In this document: one piece after another, positions 23,866-34,861 of the stretch | How the letters are laid out: every line of letters starts with the position of its first letter | Position numbering within the stretch: position 1 is the stretch's first letter | DNA from: Larix kaempferi | Taxonomy: Eukaryota > Streptophyta > Pinopsida > Pinales > Pinaceae | Reading direction: 5' to 3' | Assembly: GCA_027924585.1 (NCBI GenBank) | Contig: BSBM01000299.1 | Location: forward strand, 27,566,501 to 27,630,500 | DNA length: 64,000 bases | Position numbers and translations under genes: made by a program | Notes under the pieces: generated by a model | The model's database searches: none | What the model was told of the DNA's origin: nothing | What the model saw: only the letters and a program-made list of their open reading frames with translations

Positions 23866-25480
23866 AGTTTTCAGAACAAATTCTTACACATAAAGAAATA
23901 TGTCATACAGTCATGTAATTATCTTAGCCAATGCTTCAATACAACATTTATCCATATCCCGTAACTTTCTAGATGCCTTCCAATCTCTACCAGAACATTG
24001 TTAAGAGTGTGCACAACTCTCAACATGTCAGCAAAGAGGTTTCATTCTAGATAAGTAGCAATGGAATGTTGTACAGTGCCATAGGCCACTTATCCATGTA
24101 TATTAGTAGTATATTGTTCATCAATGCAACTATTCTAATATGCACAACACATATCCTAAGTCTAGGAACATGAGCATATACATCATTGAACAATTTTATT
24201 TAAACAAACAAATATGCATGAAATGATAATTAAAATACTTATCTTTGTTTGTTTATTGGGTGGACTCCCTCTGAGTCTTTGCTTCCTTGCAGGAGCTACT
24301 GGAGTCCTAATCTGAAGTAGCTTCTTCTACACCTTTATGTTGTGGAATGTAGAGAGATGGTCAACTCCCTCTGAATATTTGCATCCTTGCATAAACCACT
24401 GGAGTGTACTCCCTCTTGATCTTTGCTTCCTGGATTACCTGTTCTTGAACTCATATTCATCCTTGTCCCTATGCATGCTTATTAGTATCATGATTGTGTT
24501 ATCCTTGTGATCTCACATAAAATCATACATTCATTAGTATACTATTAAAACACAATAATCTCAAGCATGTATAGTCATGATCATTTCAAACAGAAATAAT
24601 AAGCATTAGCATTCAAGGTTTATGTAGGATTCTTATGGTTAGTCAAATCATAAGAAGCATAACATGTCTAAACCTATAATTACTCAAACCTATGACTCTT
24701 TGGGTTAGTTGAATCATCAATTAAGATAAGAGATATAATATGCATAAAACCTGTGATTATTCAAACCTATACCTTCATGATTCTTATGGTTAGTCATATC
24801 ATCAAATATGGTAAGAAACATAATATGCATATAGCCATGATTATTCAAACCTATGACTTCATGAATAATCATTATCAACAACAGTATAAGATCCTAACAG
24901 AAGGTAGGATTCTATCTTGATATAGGAAAAACATACCCGGATCAGCATGCTAGCTAGTTATGTCTAACATACTCACATGATGTCTTCTTGTTCTTCTTCA
25001 ATGATTTGTGCTAGTACCCTGTATATCTCATAGGTTAACCATTATAAAACCAAGTTATACATACCTCGTAAATGGATCTTCTATGAGATCCATGACAATG
25101 GATGAATCTTTGTCCTCATGTCATCATGATCATATGTTCTTGAACCAGAACATGATTTGTCTTTCTTGGTGTACCTTTCATGTTAGTAGACAACATAAAC
25201 CTCATACAACACCATAATGCATTAGTACAATCATAAGTGTCAACACCCTAATCATTGAATATTTTCTATCGTGCATTCATAATTTTATTAAGGTGATATG
25301 CCAAGTCTAAAATCAAGATTGTACTAACCGTAATAACATGAAGACAAACATACCATAAACTTAATCATGAAAAAATATCAAAGCATACCTCAATGAGTCA
25401 TACCTGTCGAGATCACTTGTAATATTCTTATGTAAGGCCCTAGCTTCATCTCCCTCTGAAACAGGAACATCTTCACTTAT
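23866..25480 (-). other. Part of A2 without recognisable gag/integrase, with tandem repeats
   Basis: This is where gag, protease and integrase should lie, yet no such motif is found in any frame. Instead 24617-24880 holds three units of about 80-90 bases sharing TTCTTATGGTTAGTC-AATCAT, ATAATATGCATA and ATTATTCAAACCTATGAC. 24250-24440 holds three partial units sharing ACTCCCTCTGA-T-TTTGC and CCTTGCA. It is either replaced coding sequence or foreign DNA within A2. Confidence 0.6.
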
Positions 25481-25499
25481 GCAAGTGACCAATCCATCT

Positions 25500-26694
25500 T
25501 CTTCTAGGATTAACCCAATCCACTTGATTTGCAAGAACTCGACCTGGAGCTGGATATGGGTTTGTCAGAGAAACCCCAAAAATTCAAACTTTGAATTTCA
25601 AACTTCCGAAATGATAGAAATATGTGCCTTGATAAGCTGATCAAACCGGTATATTCAGAATTTGAAAACTGCAAAGTTTCACTCCTCAATTTTGCCTTTG
25701 AAACTTCCGGATTCACTGGATGTGACCCTGAACTGGGGTTTGATGAATCCCACTCTTCTGCCCAATCAAAAGGTTTGATCCAAAGCTCTAAGCTTCTATT
25801 TTTCTGAGGAGCTTCCAGCCATGGTCATAGATTTCAAAAATTCATATTTTTACAGAAGCCCTAATTTTCCACTTTTCTGATCAAAGTCCCGAACTAGGGT
25901 TTGATCAAGCCCGGCCTTCTGCCCAACCAAAAATTCTGATTTTGGTCTCTAAATTTTTATTTTGATGAGTAGCATTCAGCCATGGTCTCTGATTACAAAA
26001 ATTCCAACTTTTTCCGAAGCCCTAAATTCTGGAAGCCATGAATGAAGGTACTCAAAAATAATTTTGTTTTGACAGAACTATGTACCTGATTGTTTCTGGT
26101 GTAACTCCGAACTTTTCAATCCACAGGGTCTGAAAAAGTTTCCTGAGATAGCCTGACCTGTTATCTTTCCATCCTGACAGGTCTGACCTCAATTGGATTC
26201 TTTGAGAGAGAGTTATGCCAAATGTCGTAACGTGACCTGTTTTGGGATAATACAAGAGTGCGAACTTGTATGGCGTTCTACGTGTCACTAGTTCAAATTC
26301 GGCCTCTGAAAACGTTTCCAGAGATAGCTCTCCCTTTTATATTTCCATCTTGACAGGTCGGACCTCAATTGGACTCTCTGAGAGAGAGTTATGCCAAGTG
26401 TCACAACGTGACCTGTTTATGGGATAATACAGGAGAGCGAACTTGTACAGCATGCCACGTGTCACTGGTTCAACTTCGGCCTCTGAAAACATTTCTTGAG
26501 ATAGCACAGTATGTGTACTACCTGTCACTTTTTACGAAATTTCATTTGGAGCTTCCTAGCCCAGGTTATGACCCTTTTCCCAAGGTCACCTGAATTTGAC
26601 ACAGATCTGGAAGAGGCGGAAACCCTATATTGTACAGATCATAAATCACAAAGTACAACGAATTAGAGGTTTTCCTTTGGACTCAAGGTACATG
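25500..26694 (-). other. A2 leader with tandem duplication
   Basis: The segment 26510-26694 is the reverse complement of the A3 leader at 63800-63990 (for example GGGCTAGGAAGCTCCAAATG and TTGTACTTTGTG), so it is the 5' untranslated leader. Two adjacent copies of a 176-base unit lie at about 26125-26475 (core GACCTCAATTGGA, TGAGAGAGAGTTATGCCAA). A further diverged duplication occurs at 25700-26030 (TTCTGCCCAA-CAAAA and AGCCATGGTC). Confidence 0.8.
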
Positions 26695-27660
26695 GAGATA
26701 TAGATGCCACACTCACAGCATATGAAAGATTTGGATGAGTTTGAGTCAAGTAGAGTAAGCTGCCAACCAACTGTCTGTAGAGTGTACTGTCAAAAAGTGG
26801 TGTAGATTCTACTTCTTCCATTCTGACTCCATAAAGGAATGGAGTCTTAGAAGGCTTGCAATCAGCCATCTTAAACTTCTTCAACAGATCAGAAGCATAC
26901 TTTGACTGACGTACCTTGGTTCCTTCTTTTGTTTGTGAAATTTCAAGCCCCAAAAATTGCTTGAGAATTCCCAAGTCACTCATGGAGAATGCTTGGTGCA
27001 TTGCGGTTTTAAGAGATGATATTTGTTCAGTGCTATCACCTATGATCAGAAAATAATCAACATATAGCACTATTAACATAATAAAACCATCAGAAAACTT
27101 CATATAGACATTTGGGTCATATTTACACCGAACATAGGATTGTGACAGCAAAAAAACTGTCCATCTTCATATACCAAGCCCTGGGGGCTTGCTTGAGTCC
27201 ATACAAAGATTTTTTCAACCTGCAAACAAGGTTTGGATTTGATGTGTACCCCTGTGGCAGTTGCATATATATCTCTTCTTCAAGTTCCCCATGGAGGAAA
27301 GCACTTTTCACATCCATGTGATGTACTTATCGCTTGGAAGCTGTCACTGCCAAAACTAGTCTAATGGAGTCCTTCTGAGCTACCGGTGCAAATGTTTCAT
27401 TATAATCAAGTCCTTGGACCTAAGAATACCCCTTTTCTACTATCCTTTCTTTGTACTTAATGGTTGTACCATCCGCTGCACATTTAGTCTTATAAATCCA
27501 TTTGCATCTTACCAACTTTCTGCCTGCAGGGAGCCTGACTAGCTCCCAAGTTTCATTCTTCTACAATGACTGAAACTACTAATCCATAGCAATCTACCAT
27601 CTAGGATCATGTGAGGCATCCTCATATGTTTTTGGATCAGAATCTATCATCATATAGCAC
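26695..27660 (-). pseudogene. pol: Copia B reverse transcriptase, broken
   Basis: From the right: a WELV-type start and CKWIYKTKCAADGT near 27480, with stops; LDYNETFAPVA near 27410; then 27317-27123 with [19 protein letters not shown] and [13 protein letters not shown] frameshift near 27125 leads to 27151-26663, where the palm motif reads LYVDYFLIIG (27053-27064). The second catalytic Asp is Tyr. LGLEISQTKEG and HPNLSYAVSVAS follow. It is interrupted at about 26695 by the A2 leader, so RNase H is missing. Confidence 0.88.
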
Positions 27661-28325
27661 TTCTCAGAAAGATAAGGATCATTCACATTAAGAGTAGTCT
27701 CAAACTGTGATCTAGTCCTCCTTTGGTCCTGAGGATTGCCTGCTAGTTCACCTGCTGCTTGCAAAGTTTTAGCAGCCCACTTAGGCCTTGTAGGTGATTT
27801 TTCATCTGCAATAAACTAATCCTCATCATCAAAAATATCAGAATAAAAAATATCAAGAGCATCACTTAATTCTTCTTCAGTCGGCGGTGAAGATGAATCT
27901 CCAATTTTTGCGCTTTGAGAGGGCTCTTCCTCAAACTGGACACTTCTTTCGATGAATGCTTTGTGAGTTGTCATGTTCAGCAACTTATAATCTTTGGAGT
28001 CCTTTGAATATCCCACAAAAAAACATGGTTGGATTTGGGGCTGTATAGCCCTCCTCTTCTCAATCGGAATCCTATCCCAAGCCTTTGAGCCAAAAATCCT
28101 GAAATGAGACATATCTGGTTGGTTACCTGTCCAAGCCTCGAAAGGAGAGATACCTTTGAGAGCTTTGTGTGGCACTCTATTCTGAATATAGGTGGCACAA
28201 TTTATTTTTTCATACCTTAGCTTAGGAGACAAACCTTTTGCCTCAAGCATGCATGTGGCCATCTCCTTAAGAGATCCGTTCTTCCTCTCAGCAACCCCAT
28301 TTTGTTGAGGTGTATATGGAACTGT
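27661..28325 (-). pseudogene. pol: Copia B integrase C-terminal region
   Basis: The frame 28262-27816 carries the end of integrase: KEMATCMLEAKGL upstream, then YIQNRVPHKALKGISPFEAW, HFRIFGSKAWDRIP and PCFFVGYSKDSKDYKL. It starts within a QNGVAERKN-type motif at about 28310. An acidic linker (EEELSDALDIFYSDIFDDED) and a stop precede RT. The catalytic core upstream was deleted. Confidence 0.85.
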
Positions 28326-28657
28326 ATGTTATCCAAAGAGACTAGCTTGTTATCCAATTGGTGGCCTCTCAATTCATCGGTTTTATCGAACAATTCTTGA
28401 AGGTTCAGCCATACTTCATTGGGTGAACTGAGGCCATCAAGATGAAATAAGAGTTCTCTAGATGTAGTGAGACATAACAGCCCATAGGCTTCATCCCTTC
28501 GATTATGCCATTTAGATTTCTCCACTGCTGAGGTTGGCTCAGCTTCTGTTGCCATGATCACCCTGTAGAGCCCTTTTCTCCTCAGTAGAATCTCCATCTG
28601 TGCTTTCCAATCAAAGTAATTGAAAGGAGTGAGGATGTTCTGTTGTGTGTGATCCAT
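28326..28657 (-). pseudogene. gag: Copia B gag N-terminus
   Basis: ATG at 28657 begins MDHTQQNILTPFNYFDWK, a typical copia gag (UBN2-type) start. RDEAYGLLCLTTSRELLFHL and EVWLNLQELFDK follow. It lies about 160 bases inside the primer-binding site. The open frame runs on to 28217, but from about 28325 it reads integrase DNA in the wrong frame. The zinc knuckle and protease are therefore deleted. Confidence 0.85.
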
Positions 28658-28818
28658 TTCTGCGACTGATATAAATTTTGGACTGAAATTAGAACACTTC
28701 TAGATTCCAAAATGCACCCTGCAAAGAATAGAAATCACCTGGTGGTTTGATCAATGCGCCCTTCCTGAGACTGTTGGATCCTACAAGACAATCAATAGAT
28801 GAAAGGAATAGCTTGATG

Positions 28819-28830
28819 GCTCTGATACCA
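28819..28830 (-). other. Primer-binding site of copia B
   Basis: The complement reads TGGTATCAGAGC and abuts the LTR end ATTTTCACA with no spacer. Confidence 0.92.
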
Positions 28831-29525
28831 TGTGAAAATCAGATCACATCCAAGAACTCTCCAAGAAATTGCACTCTCTCATATGAAAAATCTCACACAA
28901 CTGGTCAAAGGCACAAAAAATAATGCACAAGAATAGATTTATGTATTACTTCTCATGAACAATAATTACATCACCCAACATCTGAATGTTGTAGGGTGTT
29001 ATTAAATAATATTCAAGCAATAATTCGAATGGCTAAAGATGTCATAAGAATCTCCTATTTATCACACTTTTTAAAACTGCCCATTCCCCCTAGGTGGCAA
29101 ATTGGCTTTCCAAATCTGCTCAAAAGCTCACGAATTCTCTAATTAGTGAGATGAAGGTGAAATATAGCCAAAATATGTGCCAAATATGATATTTGAGTGG
29201 AAATGGTGTTAAGGAATGTTTTTGGTGTAAAAAACGCTTTCCTAGGTTGACTAGCTCTTTCCTTTGGGGAAAAAAGCAGTAAAAGCAGCAGCTTTCTTCA
29301 CAAATGTGCCCTCCTTCCTAAATCTTATCCAGAATTGTTTAGGAAGACACCCAATTGGCCTAGGAGACTTGTAGAACACACCTTGCATGGAATCTTATCC
29401 TCCCAAATTGCCTTATGGACCACACAATGACAATTTCCTCAATTATTACATAGAATTAACCAACAAGTGATTAATTAATGCATCTTATTTAATTAAGTAA
29501 ATGGTAGGAAGGCTTATATCTTCCA
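28831..29525 (-). repeat. 5' LTR of copia B (about 695 bp)
   Basis: The inner end TGTGAAAATC is fixed by the primer-binding site. The outer end is placed at TCTTCCA, because G2 gypsy RT sequence starts right after it. No second copy exists in the window, so the outer limit is approximate. Confidence 0.7.
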
Positions 29526-29642
29526 ATAGGCCATTCTTTGATGGATTTGACCTTTTCAGGGTCGACGGCTATTCCCTTCTCGGAAATAATATGTCCTAAG
29601 TACTAAATTTGGGGTTTGTAGAAATCGCACTTACTAAACTTG
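29526..29642 (-). pseudogene. pol: G2 gypsy RT fragment left of copia C
   Basis: It matches G1 at about 65-180 (for example CAGGGTCGACGGCTATTCC and AAATCGCACTTACTAAACTT). It encodes the RT stretch after the palm on the minus strand. It is the continuation of G2 across the copia C insertion. The last five bases ACTTG are the target duplication. Confidence 0.9.
29638..29642 (+). repeat. Target-site duplication of copia C (left)
   Basis: ACTTG directly before the 5' LTR is repeated at 36507-36511 directly after the 3' LTR. Copia integration makes 5-bp duplications. Confidence 0.93.
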
Positions 29643-30144
29643 TGTTGAATATTGTAACTTCTAAGAATATTATATTTGTACTTTATTATTCCGGAGATGT
29701 TTCATTCCTCCGAGGTGATCCTATTGTATATCCGGAGATGTTTATTCCTCTAATGGATTGTGGTAACTAGGGTTATTAGATCTCTCATGTGGGGTTCATC
29801 CCTAGGTTATTTTATTAGGGGTTATTAGACCCCCTTGGGAGAGGTCGGCCCCATACGGTAAAAAGTCAATCGAGAAACAAGTATAAGTAGAGGAGGATGT
29901 TCCTCACTTATCACACACTTCCATCACTCAGAAATTAGCGCACTTGTGAGAGAAAGGTCTGCATAGGAGGTAGAGAAGGAGCTCTAGTCTTGGAGCACAT
30001 CTTGTATTTTGGTTGATCATCTTATTGAGGAAAGCTTTGCTGGGTTTTCTACCCCATGAGGGTTTCCGAGGGTAAAATCTCTGTCTATCTTGTGATTGTG
30101 TTTCATTCAGTGATATTGCTAGTAAAATTAGTATAAACTTAACA
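29643..30144 (+). repeat. 5' LTR of copia C (502 bp)
   Basis: It starts TGTTGAATATTG and ends CTTAACA beside the primer-binding site. Two copies of the GGGTTATTAGA motif lie at 29769-29802 and 29817-29852, upstream of the TATA box. Confidence 0.96.
29882..29890 (+). promoter_or_regulatory. TATA box of copia C 5' LTR
   Basis: TATAAGTAG corresponds in position to TATAAATAG in family A. The 3' LTR has the same box at 36244-36252. Confidence 0.72.
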
Positions 30145-30156
30145 TGGTATCAAAGC
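30145..30156 (+). other. Primer-binding site of copia C
   Basis: TGGTATCAAAGC directly follows the LTR, with one change (G to A) from the standard initiator Met-tRNA site. Confidence 0.93.
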
Positions 30157-30532
30157 TAGCTTGAATAGGACATCTTTCACAAGGTGAAAATATCTCTCTC
30201 TCTCTTCCGGTGAAGAATTAGGGTTTCTGCAAAGTTGATATTTTTGGATTCTGATTACATGGCTAGATAGCCCTACTCAAAATCAAACTTTTGAGCCCTA
30301 TATGTGGGGTAGAACTCTGGAAAATTCAAACCCTAGTTTGACAAAAGGTGCGATAAACCAAAAAACCAAAACCAGATTTCTACAACAGGTCTAAAGTTTG
30401 CTGGTCAAGTTTGGCGGCTGAAAAATTGAAGTTTCCAGAAAGTAAGTACGTCAGTCACCTCAGTCAAGCTAATCTCCTGGTAAGGTCATTTTTTTCATTG
30501 TTTGAAACTTTCAATTTTTGGTAATCTCCTCG

Positions 30533-31282
30533 ATGGCCCCAAGCACTAAGCTTGAGGACAAGCTAGAAGGTATAGAGAATTTCCGGGCATGGAAATATAG
30601 AATTGGTCTCACTCTTGAAGAGAATGATCTTTCCCAATATATCAAAGATGAAGTTGCAGAACCTGAGGAATATTAAGCCAAAGAAAAGTATAGGAAAGAT
30701 TTGATCAGGGCAAAGAGAATCATTGTTGATTGCATCAAGGACCACTTGATTCCCCAAGTGGCATCCAAGAAGACCCCAAAGGAAATGTATGATGCCCTAG
30801 GAAGGATGTATGAAGGAAGGAACATCAACAAGAAGATGAACCTAAGATCTCAGTTGAAGAGTACCAAGATGAGCAAAGGAGAATCTATTCAAGACTACTT
30901 TTCAAGGGTTTCTCAAATCAAGGAACAACTAGATGCCATTGGAGATACCCTTGATGAAGATGAACTTGTAATGACCGCTCTAAATGGTCTCACTAGAGAT
31001 TGGGAGTCATTTATACAAACTATGTGTGCCAGAAAAGAAAGTATGAAGTTTGATATAGTATGGGAGGACTGTATTCAAGAAGAAGCTAGGGTAGCCAATA
31101 GAGAATCCCTTCTCAAGGAGGATGACCAAGCCTTGGCTACTCACACCAAAAGAAGAAGAAAGGGTCACTTTAAGAAATTTTACCGCAAGGAGTCTCAACC
31201 CTCCCATAGATTTAAAGGAGAGGAGGAACAAACTCAGAAAGAGACCTCTCCACAGTCCAATGTTTCAATTCTCTTAAACTAG
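30533..31282 (+). pseudogene. gag: Copia C gag, broken
   Basis: ATG 30533 begins MAPSTKLEDKLEGIENFRAW, matching the A1 gag start. A TAA at codon 48 (30674-30676) interrupts. The same frame continues with RAKRIIVDCIKDHLIPQ, MYEGRNINKKMNLRSQLK and VMTALNGLTRDWESFIQ to 31282. A frameshift between about 31200 and 31260 puts the zinc knuckle (31261-31302) in the pol frame. Its pattern is C-x2-S-x4-H-x4-C, so the second Cys is Ser. In copia elements gag and pol are normally one reading frame. Confidence 0.93.
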
Positions 31283-34200
31283 GACACATTGCTAGAAATT
31301 GCACTTCACAAACAAAGAAGAAGAAGTTTGTTCACAAAAGACATCATGCACATATGGCAGAAGATGATAGTGGAGAAGAAGAACAAGAAGAAGAAGAAAG
31401 GCCTCGAAAGAAAAGATCTAAAGTAAAGAAAGAAGATGCAAAAGAATATGTTCTATTTTCTGCACTATCTAGGTCTGTAACACCTGGAGAAGATACATGG
31501 CTCATCGATAGTGGTGCTTCAAAGCACATGATAGGTCAAAAGAAAACTCTCTCAAGACTTTAATAAAAGACTTCTCCACAAAAGGTATCTCTAGGAGAGG
31601 ATTATCAATATCCCATCAAGGGAATTGGTGAAGCAAGCTACAAGCTTGATTCTGGAACACCATTGAAGATGAAAGAAATTTTATATGTACCAGGTTTAAA
31701 GAAGAACCTACTTTCTATCTCAGCACTAGATAAGAAAGGATTTAGAGTTGCATTCATAGATGGACAAGTACTTATGTGGCCCAAAGGAAAATCAATTGAG
31801 GATGCAATTGTTATTGGTGAAGAGGAAGGAGGTGTTTACAAACTCAAGGGTCATCCAGAAGTTTCCCTTGTCCATGAAACCACTAGCCCTAGTGAGCTAT
31901 GGCATAGAAGGCTTGCTCACATTAACTACAAAGCCCTACCCTATGTAAGCAAGGTAGTTATAGGACTACAAAACTTAAAGGCTGATCATGATGGCACATG
32001 GAAAGGATGTGAAAAAGGGAAGAATATCAAGAACCCATTTCCAAAGAGTAAAACAAAGACTAAGAACATCCTGGAGTTAATACATTCAGATGTATGTGGA
32101 CCAATGCCCACTACATCCCTAAGTGGGTTTGAATACTATCTCACATTCATTGATGACTATTCAAGGAAGACTTGGATATGCTTTCTAACAGGAAAGAATG
32201 ATGTCTTTGGAAAATTTAAAGAGTTCAAGGCTTTGATAGAAAATCACTCAGAAAAAAAAATCAAGATTCTCAGAACAGATAATGGCGGAGAATATACTTC
32301 AAAGGATTTTGAAGACTTTTGTAAGGAAGCTGTAATCAAGAAGGAACTAACCACTCCCTACAATCCCCAACAAAATGGGGTTGCAGAAAGAAAGAATAGA
32401 ACCATCATGGAATTTGTAAAGACTATGATACATGATCAAGATCTACCCATGTATCTATGGGCTAAAGCAGCTAGGATAGCAATCTATGTACAAAATAGAC
32501 TATCCCATAGTGCTCTTGAATTGAAGACTCCAGAAGAAGTGTTCACAAGAAAGAAGCCTGAGGTAAGTCATCTAAAAATATTTGGATCTCCAGTGTACAT
32601 TCACATTCCAAAAGAAAAGAGAACCAAGTTGGATCCTTCTGGTAAGAAGGGAATATTTGTTGGATATTGCGAATCATCCAAAGCTTTCAGAATTTACATC
32701 CCGGGTTTTCATCATATGGAAATAAGTAGAGATGTGACATTTGGTGAAGAAGCAACTCTCAAGAAATCTAGGAAGTGCCAACTTAAAGAAGTCTATGAAG
32801 AAGATACACCTCCTAGAATCACAGAGGCTATGCCCATCCCTGAAGATGCTGCACCAGAAAACCATGACATGATAGAACCACAAGAACCCCCCATTACAAA
32901 CTTATCTAGAAAAAGAAGGCCAACATGGGCTAGAGACATTATTCAAGGAGCTGAAAAATATGGAGCTCCGGAAGGCTCCACTAGAGAAAGGAAGAAACCA
33001 AAGCTAGTATCCAACTATGTGGCTTTGATGTGTTATCTTGTGGATCAAGAACCTACTAGCTATGAAGAGGCAGTTCAGAAGAAAGAGTGGGTAGAAGCAA
33101 TGACAGAAGAATACCAATCAATAATGAAAAATGGTGTTTGGGATATACTTCTCAAACCAAAAGATAGAAGTGTGGTATCTTCCAAATGGATATTCAAGAT
33201 AAAACATGCTGCAGATGGTAGCATTGAAAATTATAAGGAAATATTTGTATCTAGAGGATTCTCTCAGAAAGAGGGAATTGACTATGAAGAAACATTTGCA
33301 CCAGTTGCTAGGTACACTTCCATTAGAACTATTATGGCACTTGCATATATGATGAAATGGAAATTACCCTAGATGGATGTTAAGACAGCCTTCCTGAATG
33401 GTGTGATTGAAGAAGAACTGTACATAGAACAACCACAAGGATTTGAGGTTAAAGATGGGAGAACACATGTATGCAAGCTGAAAAAGAACTTGTATGGATT
33501 GAAGCAAGCTCCCAGAGCTTGGTATGGAAGGATCGACAGTTTCTTGACAAGCGTGGAATTTACCAAGAGGAAAGCTGACCCTAATGCTTATCTCAAAGTT
33601 ATGGATGATGAACCTGTTATATTATTGTTGTATGTAGATGATCTATTTCTGACTAGAAATGAGAAACAAATTATCGAGTGCAAGAAAAAGCTCTCTTCAG
33701 AATTTGAGATGAAAGATCTCGGATTAATGCACTATTTCTTAGGTCTAGAAGTTTGGCAAGAACCAAAAGGAATCTTTCTAAATCAGGGTAAGTATGCTGT
33801 GGGGATTTTGAAAAGATTCAATATGTCGGAGTGTAAAGCCATGGCCACCCCCATGGACTCTAACTTGAAGTTATTAGTTGATGACTCATCAGAGTTAGTA
33901 GATGTGACTCTATACAGATAGATTGTTGGGTCATTAATGTATTTGACAAATACCAGACCAAACATATGCTTTGCTGTAAATACCTTGAGTCAGTATCTAG
34001 TGGAACCTAGAAGAGTTCACTTAATAGCTGCAAAGCATGTGATGATGTATCTAAACAGTACATTAGATTTTGGTCTATATTATCTTGGAAATCATGAATT
34101 CAGATTGCATGGTTATTCAGATGTTGATTGGGAAAGAAGTGTTTCAGATAGGAAGAGTACATCAGGTGGATGTTATTGTCTTGGATCTGCCATGATGTCA

Positions 34201-34593
34201 TGGTTCAGCAAGAAACAGTCTAGTGTGGCTCTCAGTACAACCGAAGCAGAATATATAGCTGCTTGCTTTGCTAGTTGTGAAGCAATATGGCTTCAGAAAC
34301 TATTATCAGGATTGTTTGACTTAGAGATGGATCCCACTGTGATCATGTGTGACAACCAGAGCTGTATTAAGATGACAGAAAATCCAGTGTTCCATGATAA
34401 GTCAAAACACATAGAGATCCGATATTTCTATATATGGGATATGGTGCAAAAAGGAGCTATCAAGCTCGAGTATGTGAGCACTGATGAACAAATTGTTGAT
34501 ATATTGACCAAACCTCTGTCTCGTGTAAGATTTGAGTATTTGCAAGACAAGCTTGGTGTAATTCAAAAGGACCCTCCTCAAAAGGGGGAGTGA
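31261..34593 (+). pseudogene. pol: Copia C pol: protease, integrase, RT, RNase H
   Basis: One frame runs from the zinc knuckle to the stop TGA at 34591-34593. It is interrupted by two adjacent TAA codons (31561-31566), TAG 33370-33372 and TAG 33919-33921. Protease: WLIDSGASKHM. GAG-pre-integrase: ELWHRRLAHINYKALP. Integrase: Asp in IHSDVCGP, Asp in LRTDNGGEYT, Glu in GVAERKNRTIME; HIPKEKRTKLDPSGKKGIFV marks its end. [54 protein letters not shown]. RNase H: GYSDVDWERS, ALSTTEAEYIA, MCDNQSCIKMT, DILTKPLSR. All catalytic motifs are readable. Three or four codon changes plus one frameshift separate it from an open frame. Confidence 0.95.
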
Positions 34594-34604
34594 TGTAGAC
34601 ACTA

Positions 34605-34850
34605 ATGATGAGATTTCCTGCATCGACAGTGAGGTCGATGATGAGGATACCTGTATCGATGATATGCATACTTGTATTGATGATATGTATACTTAGGATA
34701 CTTGTATTGATGATATGTATACATGCATTGATGAGGACACTTGTATTGATGATATGTATACATGTATTGATGATATATCTACTTGTATTGATGAGGATAC
34801 TTGTATTGATATATGTACTTGTACTAATAATGTACTAATGATACCTGTAC
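34605..34850 (+). repeat. Array 1 after copia C pol: mixed 18- and 21-base units
   Basis: Units GATGAGGATACTTGTATT (18) and a 21-base form with GATATGTATACATG alternate irregularly for about 12 units. Both lengths are multiples of three. One frame reads repeated DEDTCI and DDMYTCI but contains a stop and has no clear start. Confidence 0.85.
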
Positions 34851-34861
34851 TGATGAGGATT

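Larger units (their letters stand above)
20674..26694 (-). mobile_element. Ty1/copia element A2, inverted, 5' LTR missing
   Basis: Read right to left: a leader of about 1.2 kb (shared with A3), about 1.6 kb without recognisable coding, RT fragments, an open RT-RNase H end, a tandem-repeat block, a polypurine tract and a 3' LTR. It lies inside A1, which stops exactly at its LTR. The right end joins a piece of copia B at about 26694, inside the leader, so the 5' LTR and primer site were lost. Confidence 0.85.
26695..29525 (-). mobile_element. Ty1/copia element B, 3' end lost, internally deleted
   Basis: Right to left: LTR, primer-binding site, gag N-terminus, integrase C-terminus, RT. It is a different copia family from A and C: the RT is distinct ([18 protein letters not shown]) and the LTR unrelated. 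Gag is joined to integrase by an internal deletion near 28322. RT ends before RNase H at the junction with the A2 leader. Confidence 0.88.
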
